Positions 17,620-28,700 of a DNA stretch of 46,706 nt are shown here, one piece after another (the stretch's first letter is position 1; the number at the start of each line of letters is the position of its first letter). A program made the position numbers and the translations under genes. Below the pieces are notes generated by a model. It saw only the letters and a program-made list of their open reading frames with translations. It made no database searches and was not told where the DNA came from. Source of the stretch: Entamoeba invadens IP1 (taxonomy: Eukaryota > Evosea > Mastigamoebida > Endamoebidae); NCBI RefSeq assembly GCF_000330505.1, contig NW_004443511.1, positions 62,733 through 109,438 of the forward strand. The letters run 5' to 3'.

Positions 17620-18414
17620 TCAACAGCGTTTGAAACTTTTCTTCTCGATGCTCTTTCGATAACTCTGATGATATTCATCGATTGCTTTACACGTCGTTGT
17701 GTTCTGTTCCTTCACCATAATTTCAATACCTTGGGCAGCGGATTTAAAAGCTTCCACTACACCCTCGACATCAAGCTTCGCAATAACACCGCTCAGTTCT
17801 CTTTCAAGATCACTCTTATCCTCGTCTTGTCCCTTGAAGTATCTATCTTCAGACCTTCTTCTAAAGAGGTTAGCAGTGAGTCTGGAGTCTAAGAACTTCA
17901 CTTTCGCCATCGTCTTGATTTGTTCGATGTTGTTGATTTTGATTTCAAGCTCGTCGATTTTGCTATTTGCGTTTCTGAGGAGCACATCAGAGCCACCTTT
18001 TACTTTGAGCTCGCCAGTCTTCTTGTCAATAGTAACTTTGGTCTTTTTCGGGTCAAGTTTCTTCTTTGATTTGCTGAGAATTGCGTGCTTGATACCAGCA
18101 AGTTTATTTCGTGTTTTTTGACTGAGTCCATTGGGGCATCCTTTGCTTCCCATTTTCTTCGTAACGACATCCAAATCGATCGCTGTGTAATTTACGAGAC
18201 GTTCTTTCGCAGCGACCAAATAGTCACGTGTCATGTTCTGTTTTTTCACTTCCAAAAATTTGAATACTTCCTCTTCCTTCGGATACGTCTGAAATATCGA
18301 AGTCGCTGCTTGTTTGATTATTTCGACACGTTCTTCAGGCGTCGCTGGAGTGCCTCCTTCATATTGTTGAAACATTTGTGATGCGACTAAAGTAAGTAAA
18401 AAGACGAGCATCAT
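17620..18414 (-). CDS. Secreted coiled-coil protein of unknown function
   Basis: The 264-residue product has a short signal peptide (about 1-12, MMLVFLLTLVAS) and no other membrane segment, so it is predicted to be secreted or lumenal. It is rich in Lys and Glu, with helical heptad-like stretches at about 140-170 (SKIDELEIKINNIEQIK) and 195-230. There are three N-glycosylation sequons (NMT, NYT, NTT). A basic KSKKKLDPKKTK segment lies in the middle, and a cysteine is the last residue. I recognise no domain. Its ATG is one of two adjacent ones; the first was used. Confidence 0.72.
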   Translation of the reverse strand: MMLVFLLTLVASQMFQQYEGGTPATPEERVEIIKQAATSIFQTYPKEEEVFKFLEVKKQNMTRDYLVAAKERLVNYTAIDLDVVTKKMGSKGCPNGLSQKTRNKLAGIKHAILSKSKKKLDPKKTKVTIDKKTGELKVKGGSDVLLRNANSKIDELEIKINNIEQIKTMAKVKFLDSRLTANLFRRRSEDRYFKGQDEDKSDLERELSGVIAKLDVEGVVEAFKSAAQGIEIMVKEQNTTTCKAIDEYHQSYRKSIEKKSFKRC

Positions 18415-18544
18415 TAATAGTATGATTTTTAGTTTCGTATTACTTTTTTTTAATTATAATATAACATTAATTAATAAATGAGTTATTACTAATAAAAAAG
18501 CTATTTCATACTAAAAGAATTAACTGACTGAATTAAAATGTTCT

Positions 18545-20040
18545 TCAAAAATTTTGTTCGTTGTGATGTTCTTGAGGAACAACTTGACTGTCGTTTTGTT
18601 CGGTATTAATAGCTTCAAATGGTTCATATTTATCATAATGAGAAACTATTGCATTCAACTTCTCACAATGAACTCCATTGAACAAGACTAAATCTTCCGC
18701 ATAACACAAGAGAATGGTATCCGTACTTGCCTGTAAAAGTGCAAAGAAATAACTTACAACAAATATCGAAATGATAAAAGATACTATAAAAGTAATATAT
18801 GACACCACTTTCCCATACCCAAAGACATACACAAATACTCCACCAATTGATCCACACATAATTCCTCCAACTAAAATAACACCAAAGCAGATCGACCCAA
18901 TCACTGTGTCTTGAAGAATGGCAGTGACTAAATTGTTCTTGACTAAATCAACGGCTACATGTGCACTTTCTAAAAAGGGCGTTCCGTGCATACCAACAAT
19001 GACGTACGCCATTTTATTGACATACCGCACAATGGTCTCTAGTAAGCTGAGTAAATACTGGAATATACACTTTAGGATCCTTTGTGCGACACTTGGGTCG
19101 TCATCGTCGCCATCCAAGTAATTGACTACAAACTGAATGAACTGCACAACTGATAATATTAAAGAACCAAACGCAATAGATCCAAATTTCTTGGTGAGCG
19201 CATTATATACCGACTCCATGAAGGAGTCTCCAACATCTTTTGTATTCAAGTACTTGTGCGAGATGACTGAAGACGTGATCACGACAGAAACACCACTCAC
19301 TGTGTTCAAAACCCAAAACAATGAAAATGCTTGGAGGAGTAAAATGGGTATAAAAGCTTTGGGTGGGACGTATTGATCATTCTTTGTTGTTCCGGAGAGG
19401 TAATTGAGGACCACTGAGCCTGGAACAAAGAGTAAAACCGTTGTTGTGACAATGAGTAAAAGAGGGCACAAAACAAAGAGAATGTGTTTTGTTTGTATGA
19501 GTGCTGTTGACGACAAGTGGACGATGTCTATTGTAATCGGCAACTTCTTTCGCGACACAAAAATGATTAACGGTGATATCAAGAGTGATACCCCACACAC
19601 TAATAACGTTACAAACGTCCATATACCCCGTGAGAATGACAAAATTGAAAGTACTATTAAAATGACACTGAAAATGACGGGGAAGACAACACCAAATAAT
19701 ATAATGAAGAGTCGAGTCATCACTTTGATGAGATAGATGAAGAGAAGTGAAAAGACAAACGCACACACGACAACCAGAGGAATCACTTTGACCATTGGAA
19801 TTCCAGGAAGTGTTGTTATGTGTGTTTTAATCTACATATAAATATATGAAGTTCACTACGTCGAATATTTAAAGCATTTGAAATGACATAACAAACAATG
19901 GAGTAGTCGGGAGTGGAAGAGAAAATGCAGTAACAGCTAACACTAAAGGAAATTGCTATGCACACATAAAAAGAAATCGAAAACGCAACGTTGTTCCACT
20001 TTGTGTTCTTTGGGGGATATGTGATTAAAGAATCGCTCAT
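18545..20040 (-). CDS. Choline-transporter-like protein (CTL/SLC44 family), two exons
   Basis: Exon 1 is 19897-20040 (48 codons) and exon 2 is 18545-19831. The 65-base intron (19832-19896) begins GTTTGTTATG and ends ATATGTAG, and joining keeps the frame in phase 0, giving 476 residues. The N-terminus contains KWNNVAFSISFYV, matching the KW-D-x-x-F start of the first CTL helix. About ten hydrophobic helices follow. The segment ALTKKFGSIAFGSLILSVVQ and the later CYAEDLVL are hallmarks of the family. CTL proteins sit in plasma or organelle membranes and move choline or related substrates for phospholipid synthesis. The cytosolic C-terminus is Gln/Glu/His-rich. The length is slightly below that of typical members, because the first extracellular loop is short. 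Confidence 0.88.
19832..19896 (-). other. Intron in the CTL gene
   Basis: This 65-base intron has donor GTTTGTTATG and acceptor ATATGTAG on the coding strand. Removing it fuses the KWNNVAF-containing helix with the remaining CTL helices in frame. Without splicing, the first exon ends after 74 codons. Confidence 0.85.
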
Positions 20041-21180
20041 TGTGAGTTCTAATATTCAATTATTGAGTTAAAGCCATTTCTGAATGTTATTGCTATAGTT
20101 GTTTTATTTATTCACTTATAGTTTGATTCTTTTAGAATAATGGTATAGTTGTATTTTTACTATTGTAGATTAAAAATAAATAGATTAATAGTTTGATATT
20201 ACTTTTTTATAATTCTATTATTATTCAAAAAAAGATAAATATAAATAATAATGTAAACAATTCATTTATTATTTTCAGAACAACTTACTGTTTTATATTA
20301 ATTTAAATTAATATTAATAAATAATATTAATTGATTATATAGTTAAATAAAAATGATTTTTTATTAGAATAAAATTAACTATAAAAAACAAGACCAACTT
20401 TATCTAAACAAAGGTGTTTTTCTTTCCACGCTTAGTGATTGTTAAAAGTATTCGATTGGTCATTAATAGTCATTTAAAGTTGTTTTCTAATGAGGAAATT
20501 AGAATTTCATTTTTTACACTATTTTAAACACAACAAGTATCAATATTACTAAAAATATTTTATATTTTTTACAACATATACAGAGCTTTCACTTGTAACT
20601 AATATATTATAGTTTTCATATTTACTTGTCAATACTGAATTTTGAATTGTAAAAAGCATTTTTACTAAACTTCCATTATGACGGTTTTCAATTGGTTGAT
20701 ATTTAAAAGAATGTTTAGGGATTGACAAAGTTAGTAATAAGTGTTGTACTGCATTGATTCAGTTTTGTGTTATATATCAATATTGTATAACAAACAACCA
20801 ATAGGTTTTATTTTTTCATCATGTTTATAACTTCCATTTCAAAAGACGTTGAATAGTCTCTAAAAATATAAATGTATCACATCAAAATAATCAATTCGTT
20901 TTAAATAAAAGACATTTAGAAATACAATAGACTTCTTCAATAATTTTGTTGAATTAGATAAGAACTGCCGGCAAAAATTCAGAAGCAATACCATTACAAA
21001 AAATGGATACCGTTGTTATATGTCTATAAAAAACTATTTTATACCTTATTGTTAAAAAAATCGACATAAAAATAAATAAGTTCAAAGTCTTAAAGTTAGT
21101 TTTGATAAGTCGTTTGGAAATGTTAGAGATATTGAAAATATTATTTAATATATTTGGTAACACAAGTATCTAAAAAGTCA
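20041..21180. other. AT-rich intergenic spacer
   Basis: The CTL gene (minus strand) and the weak ORF at 21181 (plus strand) diverge from this region, so promoters for both would be here. The DNA is AT-rich, with no core-promoter word that I can defend and no RNA gene. Confidence 0.5.
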
Positions 21181-21465
21181 ATGAGTACACCACATATCAA
21201 CATCCGTCCTTCATCCGAACAAAGAAGTTATCATATCAACAAACTTATTTATATCTCAAAGCAAGAAAAAGAAAAATTAAATGCCCCTTCTGCATCATCC
21301 GCTACACCATCACCAAAAAATGTGCAAGAGAAACAACAAAAACGTAGGTGCAACTCTACCACATCAGATCCAACCAAGATTTTTGGGTTTGAATTTTTTG
21401 ATGATAGATACGACTTCTTAAAATTTTGCTTTGACTGTCAAATGGAAAACACACTGAATATATGA
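21181..21465 (+). CDS. Possible small protein (94 aa), unknown
   Basis: From the ATG at 21181 the frame gives 94 residues, beginning MSTPHINIRPSSEQRS. The middle is Ser/Pro/Ala-rich with KRR basic residues (about 40-65). The C-terminus is aromatic and acidic (FGFEFFDDRYDFLKFCFDC). Local base composition is richer in GC than the flanks, which gives some support. There is no recognisable domain and no signal peptide. It could be an independent small gene, the first exon of a larger one, or a fragment of a decayed element together with the relic at 21653-21976. Confidence 0.35.
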   Translation: MSTPHINIRPSSEQRSYHINKLIYISKQEKEKLNAPSASSATPSPKNVQEKQQKRRCNSTTSDPTKIFGFEFFDDRYDFLKFCFDCQMENTLNI

Positions 21466-22683
21466 ATTTCTTTGTTATTTTTGGTGTGGTTTGATAAAAC
21501 TTTTTTGTCTCACTTACAATTTTATTTAAAAAATTCAATTCAAAAACATGAATTTAGTCAAATCGAGTTTATGAAAATTATTAACGAATTGCCAAATTAA
21601 TGTTAAAACAAATAGAATCAAATATAATTCAAAAATAATAACAATATAATTAATGAGCATTGTATACCACTGGTCCTGGTATTTTTATGGTTGGCATGTT
21701 AAGACATGTTAAGAGAAGGTTATCTGAAAATTTAGTGAAAAAGGACCAGACTCTACTTTTCTTTTTAGCTCCAATTAAAAAATCTTTTTCTGATAGACTT
21801 GTTGTTGTCAATGATTCAGTTTTCCCCATTAATAATATATATTTACCTTTTTGTTTGATTAAATAGTCCCAGATGCTTTGTCGCGAGAATCCAATTTCTC
21901 ATAACTTGAGTGCTCTACTCAATGAAGACCAAGTGAAAGCTAACAGATTTCTTTTGACTTCAATTCTATTATAAAGACATTTTCTATATTTATGATAAGC
22001 AAACTATTTTTTTACACTTTATAATTAATCAATTACTATTAATATATCATTAATAATAGTGATAAAAAAACAATTGAAAAAAAAATAACTCATATTTAAA
22101 GACTTTACACGTAGTTTTATAGTATTTTTCTGTATAATTTATTTCGGGGTTTTATTTTTTCAAAACCCAATTTTTTTGGTTATTATTATTATTATAAATA
22201 TTCCCGATTTTTTGGTTTGTTTAATACTAAAATCACAAGTGTACAACTATTTTCTGGTAGTTTTTAGTTGTTATTTTTTTGAGTATTTTTCAACGACACA
22301 ATCTCCAGATTATATCACTCATTACAATTAATTTTAATAATAAAGAGATGGATTATTATAATCCACACCGATCTTGATTGTGATAATACATATTGTGATT
22401 TAATCTGATGTTTAAATAATATATCAATTATATTCAAGTGACATTCTTTATTTGCAATCTTTTTTCTAGTTTCGACCAAACTTCAAAACCGAGTCTTGAC
22501 TTTTTCGTTCTATTTTGAATACAGTCAAGCCTCAAACTTTTTCTTTATTTATTGTTTTATGTTTTAATCAAATCCATTAATTTATTATAAAAGAATTAAT
22601 ATTTATTACAAACAGCCTCATAGAGAATCATTACGAGAAGATTACCACTTTTTAGGGAGTGTTAAACTTCAAAATCAAGAAAC
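21466..22683. other. Intergenic region containing an ORF relic
   Basis: The part 21653-21976 holds the broken coding-like stretch listed separately. Beyond it the DNA is AT-rich up to the ATG at 22684. A hairpin-capable GGGTTTT...AAAACCC lies at 22147-22168. No RNA gene is recognised. Confidence 0.5.
21653..21976 (+). pseudogene. Coding-like relic with an in-frame stop
   Basis: In the frame starting near 21660, about 68 codons read as plausible protein (KRRLSENLVKKDQTLLFFL...), stop at a TAG (21864-21866) and continue in the same frame for about 36 more codons (CRENPISHNLSALLNEDQ) to a TAA. The stretch is richer in GC and less repetitive than its surroundings. No ATG begins the frame. The simplest reading is a decayed gene or transposon fragment. 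A 14-base GTTTGATTAAATAG directly before the break looks like both ends of an intron but is too short to be one. I cannot name the parent family. Confidence 0.35.
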
Positions 22684-23417
22684 ATGTCTCTCCATAGAAG
22701 TGTCTTTATCCGCCGTCCTTTGGTAGAGGAGGCGAAGAATGTATATACCATCCGCACAACAAATCCTCAACAACAAAAAAGTATAGAAGCACTCGAGGCG
22801 AAGCGTGAGAGTCGAAACAGGGATGCGGCGCAGCAATCGTTTCTCATAGGTGTAGCGAAGACGATGGGGATGACCGTCACCCTCCACCGGTTATTGAAGA
22901 AAGGTACAACGTCTTCCCAGATCTTTCTAGTCGAGTCCATTGCTTTAAACGGACGGACACTCTTCTCTGAAAAGGACCTTCCTGTCCTTCAAGAAAGTTC
23001 ACAAGACAGAAAACGGCGAATGGTTGATTGTTTGACGAACGACGCGTTTATTAATATTCTGCAAGAGACGGGGAAGATAAGCTTCTTTGAGAGAAAAGGA
23101 CGGACCAAAGATGCTGAGCAAAATCCACTTGTCTTAGTCGACAAGAACTTCTTGGCAATGAACCTTTGGACTAATTTGAAATTCACACGACTGTCGTTAG
23201 TGATAGTGGACAACATGAGATTTCTCCCGATCGATATTCTTAAGGAGGGGTTGGCTATTAANNNNNNNNNNNNNNNNNNNNNNNNNNNNNNNNNNNNNNN
23301 NNNNNNNNNNNNNNNNNNNNNNNNNNNNNNNNNNNNNNNNNNNNNNNNNNNNNNNNNNNNNATAAAAAGTGTTTTCTCAGTGTTGAGAATGTTTTTGGTA
23401 TGTCTGTTACTATTTAA
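22684..23417 (+). CDS. Unknown protein interrupted by an assembly gap
   Basis: The frame from the ATG at 22684 gives 192 residues before the gap at 23262. The sequence is hydrophilic and well composed (MSLHRSVFIRRPLVEEAK), with no signal peptide and no domain that I recognise. After the gap two frames are possible. One ends at a TAA (23415-23417) after a short, reasonable SVENVFGMSVTI. The other remains open to 23493, which would overlap the end of the converging RUS gene and is less protein-like. The gap length of 100 is a placeholder, so phase cannot decide. The end coordinate given is the one I prefer. Confidence 0.6.
23262..23361. other. Assembly gap (100 N)
   Basis: Exactly 100 consecutive N, the conventional placeholder for a gap of unknown size. 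It interrupts the gene beginning at 22684. Confidence 0.99.
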
Positions 23418-23482
23418 ATCACTGTTTGTGGTTCAGTTGTGGTTTGGAGAAGGAAAATACGAGGAACAAAGTAACACACCAA

Positions 23483-24807
23483 TTAAAATTTGAGGGAGTC
23501 CGACTGGATTCTATAGGCTCCAACACGAACATCAAGGTTCTCGATGTCCCACCCTTTCTCTTTGAGACACTCCGCTACATTCCATTCCCGGACTTGTTGT
23601 TGTCGATTGTCATCCCACCCCATTACCAACTGAGAATGCGCACATAATAATGCCTCGAAGATCCCTTCTTTAGTAATCTTGTCACCAAGAAGCACAGAAA
23701 TGGTGTTGTTAGTGTTTTTGTAAAGGAAGTATTGACACGTCTTAATGGACTGACTTATCGCAAAAAAGAGGTCCGTCGACTTTGGAATGGAATTGAGACT
23801 CACCCCCATTCGAATGTTCTTCATTTCGTTCACGCGGATTTTACTCTCAATTGCAGAGACGACAAGAGGTGACAGTATTTCGTCTACCATGTTATTGAAT
23901 TAAAGAATTATAATTATTTTATCATATCTTTTATTAAAAATATAGAATAGTATTTACTAATTATAATATTATTAAAAAGTATAAGACAAGAAGATTCCAA
24001 CAAACTTTTGACTGTCGTGAAGTACTTCATAAGAATCATTAATCGTTCATAATTGATTGCTTTAAACACTATCACTCGCCCCATTAAGAAATTGCACACA
24101 ACGTGAGCTATTAATGCTAACATAAACACTATAATACCATGTTCTGTGAAATCCCCTAATAAGTGTAATACTATAAAACCTATTAACAAAGAAATAACAC
24201 GTGCGAGTGTCTCAATGTTTTGAGCCTTTTCAGTGAGTTCGGCGACATTATTCTCCTTCGCGTAATTGCTTAAGATCTTTGTTTTGATCACTTGTCGCGA
24301 TGCATTGAGAACACTTTCGATCGTCGAACACGTCACGTTGATTGAATAAAATATCGGCGACGCGATGAACGCGATTTGAATGAGGCGCAAAAGCTCCGAA
24401 ATGATCTCAATTCGCATGCGCCACTGCTTCGCATAAAACACAATGGAAGACCCCCAACGCTCGGTGATGATCAAGTGCATGGTTCCTGCCATGACCTCGC
24501 GGAAGATCACAAAGAAGGCAGCGGAGTGACTTGAATCGATCCTCAAAGACGCTGAAATAGACATGACAAGTAACATCATGTTACACGACTCCATTGCGAC
24601 AGAGAACGCGACAAAGCGGAAGTAACCCCGTTCAACAGTAGTTGGGTATCCGACGGGGACGATAATGTCTTGCAGGTGGTTTCGTGTTGTTAGAAAAGGT
24701 GGTTGGTTGTAGTCTTCATCAAAAATGTATCTGCGGGACCATGAGCCTTTGGACTCGGTGATCTCAAAACATCCATGTGGGGAGGGGACTCTTTCTATTT
24801 GGTTCAT
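23483..24807 (-). CDS. RUS (root-UVB-sensitive, DUF647) family membrane protein, two exons
   Basis: Exon 1 is 24006-24807 and exon 2 is 23483-23883, joined across a 122-base intron (23884-24005; donor GTTTGTTGG, acceptor ATGGTAG). The sum is 1203 bases, an intact 400-residue frame. Exon 1 has the family's IVPVGYPTTVERGYFRF entry, the AKQWRMRIEIISELL motif (about 126-140), the later NNVAELTEKAQNIETLARV segment and several hydrophobic helices, ending in the RVIVFKAINYERLMIL region. Exon 2 supplies the usual C-terminal domain (VLLGDKITKEGIFEALLCAHS, then LKEKGWDIENLDVRVGAYR), as in the human and plant relatives. The molecular function of the family is not settled; plant members affect early seedling development and vitamin-B6-linked processes. 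Each exon alone would look like a truncated orphan. Confidence 0.87.
23884..24005 (-). other. Intron in the RUS-family gene
   Basis: This 122-base, AT-rich intron runs from GTTTGTTGG to ATGGTAG on the coding strand. The phase is 1 on both sides. It is longer than the other introns in the window. Splicing restores the full family length. Confidence 0.8.
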
Positions 24808-25763
24808 TCTACTTTTTGTTTTTCACTAATTAGTTGTGTTGTATCGAAATCAATGCTTTCTTTTGTGGGACTGAAGGGGCATTAGTTTCTCTTTTGGTTC
24901 CTTTTAGTTTTGTTGGGTAATTGTGTCGAAAAATCAAATCATTATTCTACTAACTATAAGTGATGGTATTCTTTTGATACAAGTATTGCCATTTCTAATT
25001 ACTCATCCTAAAGAGTCGTATTTAAAAGTTCTTCTCATAATAAGTTAATTAATAAATATATTATAAAATTAAACTATTTGATAAACTAATAAGAATCGCA
25101 TTTATTTAGTAAAAGATTGGTTATTATAAATAAAAAAATGTCCTCTTTGTTATAATGAAAAGTACTAAAATTCTTATCGCAGAAATAAAAAAAAATAAAG
25201 GGAATTATAAGCCATTTTTAGTGCCAAACAATTTGGTCAATATCTAAAATTAGTTTGTTTTGTTTTTATTAAAACATAACAAACTAATAATAATTATTAT
25301 AAATAGGTAAAATAAACTATTATTATACAATTTGTCTTATTATTTGGAGTTAATGAAACCAAGAAACAATAACAACAAAAAAAATCGCATAAATGATGTC
25401 TTCTGTGATGTTAGAATATAAAAATAATAATTTAAATAATATAGTAAATTATAATTAATAACTATAATTCACATACATGATAAACTGGTAACACAATAGT
25501 TAAATTGTCACCATTTGTAATTGAATCAAGTTTCTATAAATAGATAGACAGTAAAAGAATTTATAGTAAATATATAATACAATTAATAACTATAAGTCTG
25601 TTTTTAGACTCAATAAACTTTTGAGCAAAAATCTATAGTAAAACGGACAACTAAACAGATAAAAATTGATTATTTCAACTCACATCACATCGTATTTGTG
25701 GAAGTATAACAATTGAATGATGGTCAACTGATTTAAATAATGAAGTAGAACTTGAAGCACCAA
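24808..25763. other. AT-rich intergenic spacer between divergent genes
   Basis: This region separates the RUS gene (minus) from the receptor kinase gene (plus), so both promoters should be here. GC content is higher in the first 150 bases next to the RUS start. I see no coding frame and no RNA gene. Confidence 0.5.
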
Positions 25764-28700
25764 ATGAAAGTAATTTTATTACTCTATATTCAAGTTTTTG
25801 GAGCAGTTACTTACTATTGTTACGACTCAACCACTGGTATATTTGATGAGACACTCACGTCTTGTGACATACCTTCCACTATCACCATCAATGAATTAAA
25901 TTCCATGATCACAATATTTTCACTACCAAGAAAAGACTTGACATTCAACAACTTAAGATATAATGTAACACTCGGGGATGTTACAACTAAATGTTCACTC
26001 ACAAAGATAATTATCAACACAAACCCTTCTTATAACATCGAAGTGAACTTCACAAACATAGAAGAAAGTCTTGAGATTGAAATGGTTTCTGCAACAACGC
26101 TATCAATGATGTATTTCAACCCTTTGAACCCCCCAAAACTTCTTAAAAATTCAGACAAAGGTGTTAAGAATTTGATAATGTTTTTTAATTTGTATATAGT
26201 TTTCCCAACACATCCACATCACTTCGAGTTAATTGGAGACTTCGATTTGATACTTGTAAACAATTTCAATTTTGATATGTACCTCTTCTCAGCGAAGGGG
26301 ACAATTACTACGACTTCACTGTATGGGGGAAGTGTGAATAGTGTTAAATGTAGTGACACTGGATATACAAAGTATTACTTGGTGACAAACCGAATCGGCT
26401 TTTCTTTGAGTTGTGATTGTCCTTCAAATGTAATTTCTGATGAGAATTGTACTGCGTTGTTTTCGACAACTGTCATCGACTCTTCAACTACAATCCAAGC
26501 AGACTTTGTTAGTGTTGATATAGAAAATGGGTATGGAAGTTTATTGTGTGTTTTGGGACCAATTAACACGTTAACAGTCAATAAATTAAATAAAATGAAG
26601 ATACTCTTCACGGTATACCCTATTACCACATGGGCTTATATGCGTCCATCAGCACAATTTTCTTATTTGAGTAATGGGAACATGCAGATGACGGAGGTAT
26701 ATAAAGGTGCAAACCTCTATTATTTAGACACAACAAGCACAAACGGATCTTTAGAAATTAATTCTTATGGAATGAATTTTTTTGTGAAAACACACAATGG
26801 AATTTCATTTGATACAAGTAGTTCAAATATATTTTCTTTGATAACAAATGGAACTTGTGACTGTTTGTTTTTTGCTGAATAATTATCTTTTGAAATAACA
26901 GTCTATTGATCAATAGATACAACAATTGGGTATATTGGTAATACTACTAAAAAGGTGTGTGTGGTATGTAATTCAAATCGTGGGTATTACCAAGATGCAT
27001 GTTCTTGTAAATATAAAACGACAAATACACAGGAGTGTATTTTAGATCATTGTTTGAAGTACTTAAATGGTACATGTGTGCAATGTGAAAGTGGATATAT
27101 TTATAATAAAAATGAGTGCAAAGCATGTCCAGAAAACTGTGAGGTCTGTCTCAACGAAACGACGTGTATACAATGCAGTGACAGTTTAATTCTAAAACAG
27201 ACGATGAGTGGGACAACATGTGTGACTCCACAAAACTGTCTTCTCTATGAAAGAAACTTTTGTCTACATTGTGATATAAAGTTTTATTTAATGAATTTTG
27301 AATGCAAGAGTTGCCCTCTTAATTGTTTAAAGTGCTCTTCAAGTGATCATTGTGAAATATGTGAACCTTATCATTATTTCAATGGTACTTCTTGTGTTTT
27401 AGACGAACACATTCAGTACACTACAATTCAAAATGCAATTGTCTGTCAAGATAAAACAAATTACATCTCAAACTCGTCGTGTTATCCTTGTGAATCGATG
27501 TTTGCAAATTGTGAAATGTGTACACTTAAACAATGTCTGAAGTGTTTGAGTGGGTCTGTCTTATCAAATGGAAAATGCTTACAACAAACAAACTGCAACA
27601 TAATCAAAAACAATAACTGTTTCTGCTTAACAAATCAAACAAAAGAAAATAACGAATGTGTTTTACAACAAGAAAATTGCTTAATTTCGAGCATTGAAGG
27701 ATGTGTAGAATGCGTTGATTCATTTTACCTACATAACAATCAATGTTCAAAAACACAACAAGAAAATTGTTTAGTAGAAACTTCTTTGGGATGTCGTCGG
27801 TGCGTTGATGGGATGTATAGATCAGCGAGTGGATCTTGTGAGTATTGTTCCATTAACTGTAAAACGTGTTACGATTTTGACAAATGTTCTTCGTGTCCTG
27901 AGAACTTCTTTTTAACAAATTACAAATGTGAAAAGCCCGAGAACCTTGAAGGGAAGTGTGAGAGAATTAACTTTAAAGGGGGTTGTGTTCAGTGTAAAGA
28001 TGGGTATTATATTGACTATTTCAATTGTGAAACTTGTGATGGGATGTGTCAAAGTTGTCAAACAAAGGGGAGATGTTTGACGTGCAAAGATTCATTTTTC
28101 ATGACATTAGACAATGAATGTAAAGCAAAAGCAATGATAATTGGGTGTGGGGGAGACATCTCGACTTTTGAAGGATGTACAAAGTGTGCCAATGGATATT
28201 ATTCATTTCAGAGAGAGTGTAAAAAGTGTAATACAAAGTGTTTGACGTGTTTAACAGACAATGAATGCACTTCATGTGATGATTCTATGGTACTTGATGG
28301 TAAGGATTGCAACTCTGCAAGTGATATAAAGTTTTGTTCTCGAGTTGAACATTCCAAATGTACCACTTGTGGTTTTTGGCATGTTCCAGATGAACTTGGG
28401 AAGATGTGTGTTTATAAATTCAATACATGGATTATCGTTATAATTGTACTTGGCTTGCTTGTTCTCTTTGTATTGTGTGTTACACTTATAGTCATTCTCA
28501 CTAATTATTTCTTCAAACTCAACAGTAAAACAACCCGAGAGAAGACAGTTTGTGTGTTCAAGATGTCACGAAGTAATGTCAACTTTTTATATAAAGTGAA
28601 TGACATAGTGTATTCAAACAAAGACATAATACAAGTAAAAGCTATAAATAAAGAGTACATCCCTGTTTGTTCCGAAACACGAGACTTATTATGTCTCGGA

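Noticed and set aside
22147..22168. Hairpin GGGTTTT / AAAACCC with an 8-base loop
   Set aside because: A 7-base stem made mostly of A-T pairs is expected by chance in such DNA, and no gene end lies nearby.
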